NCBI RefSeq assembly: GCF_000737245.1
Contig: NZ_JPQU01000045.1
Span: 62,001-126,000, forward strand
Length of the DNA stretch: 64,000 nucleotides
Direction: 5' to 3'
From: Pseudomonas syringae
GTDB taxonomy: Bacteria; Pseudomonadota; Gammaproteobacteria; Pseudomonadales; Pseudomonadaceae
Shown: positions 63,721-64,000 of the stretch, piece by piece
Numbering within the stretch: position 1 is the stretch's first letter
Layout of the letters: each line of letters begins with the position of its first letter
The notes under the pieces: model-generated
The model's input: the letters and a program-made list of their open reading frames with translations, nothing else
Databases searched by the model: none
Told to the model about the DNA's origin: nothing
Position numbers and translations under genes: made by a program

Positions 63721-64000
63721 GGCAGGGCAATCAACGAGGCAAAGTTCAGGCATTGGAACCACGGCACCACCTTGCTGAAGCCTGCTTCGAGCAAGCGTTG
63801 GCGGTGTTCTTCGAGGCTGTCGGGTTTCATCACGTTCTCGATGGCGCTGCGCTTCTGGGCAATTTCCAGATCGCTGTAGCCATTGGCGCGTTTGAAGGCA
63901 ATGTGCAGATCAGTAAGCAGGGCGTGTTCCTGTTCATCGTTGAAGCGCAGCTTCTCGGAGAGAATCAGCGCGCCCCCCGGTACCAGCGCCTGGCGGATAC
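63717..64000 (-). CDS. cmoA: carboxy-SAM synthase CmoA (partial, C-terminal 93 codons)
   Basis: CmoA makes carboxy-S-adenosyl-methionine from SAM and prephenate for CmoB. Only the C-terminal part is in the window. The visible frame includes PGGALILSEKLRFNDEQEH and the conserved FKRANGYSDLEIAQKR, ending in FQCLNFASLIALP. The N-terminus lies beyond 64000. Overlap with cmoB indicates a cmoAB operon. Confidence 0.93.
   Translation of the reverse strand, partial: IRQALVPGGALILSEKLRFNDEQEHALLTDLHIAFKRANGYSDLEIAQKRSAIENVMKPDSLEEHRQRLLEAGFSKVVPWFQCLNFASLIALP

Overview
The window is a continuous stretch of a Pseudomonas chromosome, most likely from the fluorescens/putida/syringae side of the genus. 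The evidence is the gene content and order (mraZ to lpxC, secA-argJ, lepA-lepB-rnc-era-recO-pdxJ), a Pseudomonas-type RNase P RNA, and nine REP/REPIN-type palindromes with arms such as GTGGGAGCGGTGC and GTAGGAGCG. I see no tRNA or rRNA gene, CRISPR array, insertion sequence or prophage gene.

Layout. 1-3000: partial lpoA (minus strand), then rsmI and rnpB. 3190-21090: the complete division and cell-wall cluster mraZ-rsmH-ftsL-ftsI-murE-murF-mraY-murD-ftsW-murG-murC-ddl-ftsQ-ftsA-ftsZ-lpxC. Most genes are coupled by 1-11 base overlaps, and the cluster is driven at least from a sigma70 promoter overlapped by three MraZ repeats. 21150-37310: an accessory export island. 37328-43900: dciA, secA, argJ, a glutathione S-transferase gene and a Nudix/ThiE-like fusion. 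44041-47695: a minus-strand group with a corrinoid adenosyltransferase, a sensor kinase and a panE-like gene. 47856-54053: yajQ, mscS, ampG, an alkyltransferase-like gene, DUF481, hugZ-like and fxsA genes. 54323-56314: groES-groEL. 56629-62648: lepA-lepB-(DUF4845 remnant)-rnc-era-recO-pdxJ. 62761-64000: cmoB and partial cmoA (minus strand).

The most interesting region is the island between lpxC and dciA, genes that I recall as near neighbours in other pseudomonads. It holds a tatABC set away from the usual his-linked locus, a PhoX-family phosphatase with a twin-arginine signal followed by a lipobox, a full type II secretion set (gspC to gspN, with gspK detached next to tatA), and a SoxB/5'-nucleotidase-like lipoprotein. 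In that lipoprotein every metallophosphoesterase metal-ligand motif appears to be replaced. A canonical Pho box with a correctly spaced -10 lies in front of the lipoprotein-gsp operon. Together this suggests a phosphate-starvation module: Tat carries folded phosphatase to the periplasm and the T2SS moves it across or onto the outer membrane.

A second notable point is decay in a core locus. Between lepB and rnc only the last 56 codons of a DUF4845 gene remain, still in frame and still overlapping the rnc start. The rest of the window is conserved housekeeping sequence. Convergent and gene-end intergenic regions there are mostly filled by REPIN hairpins.
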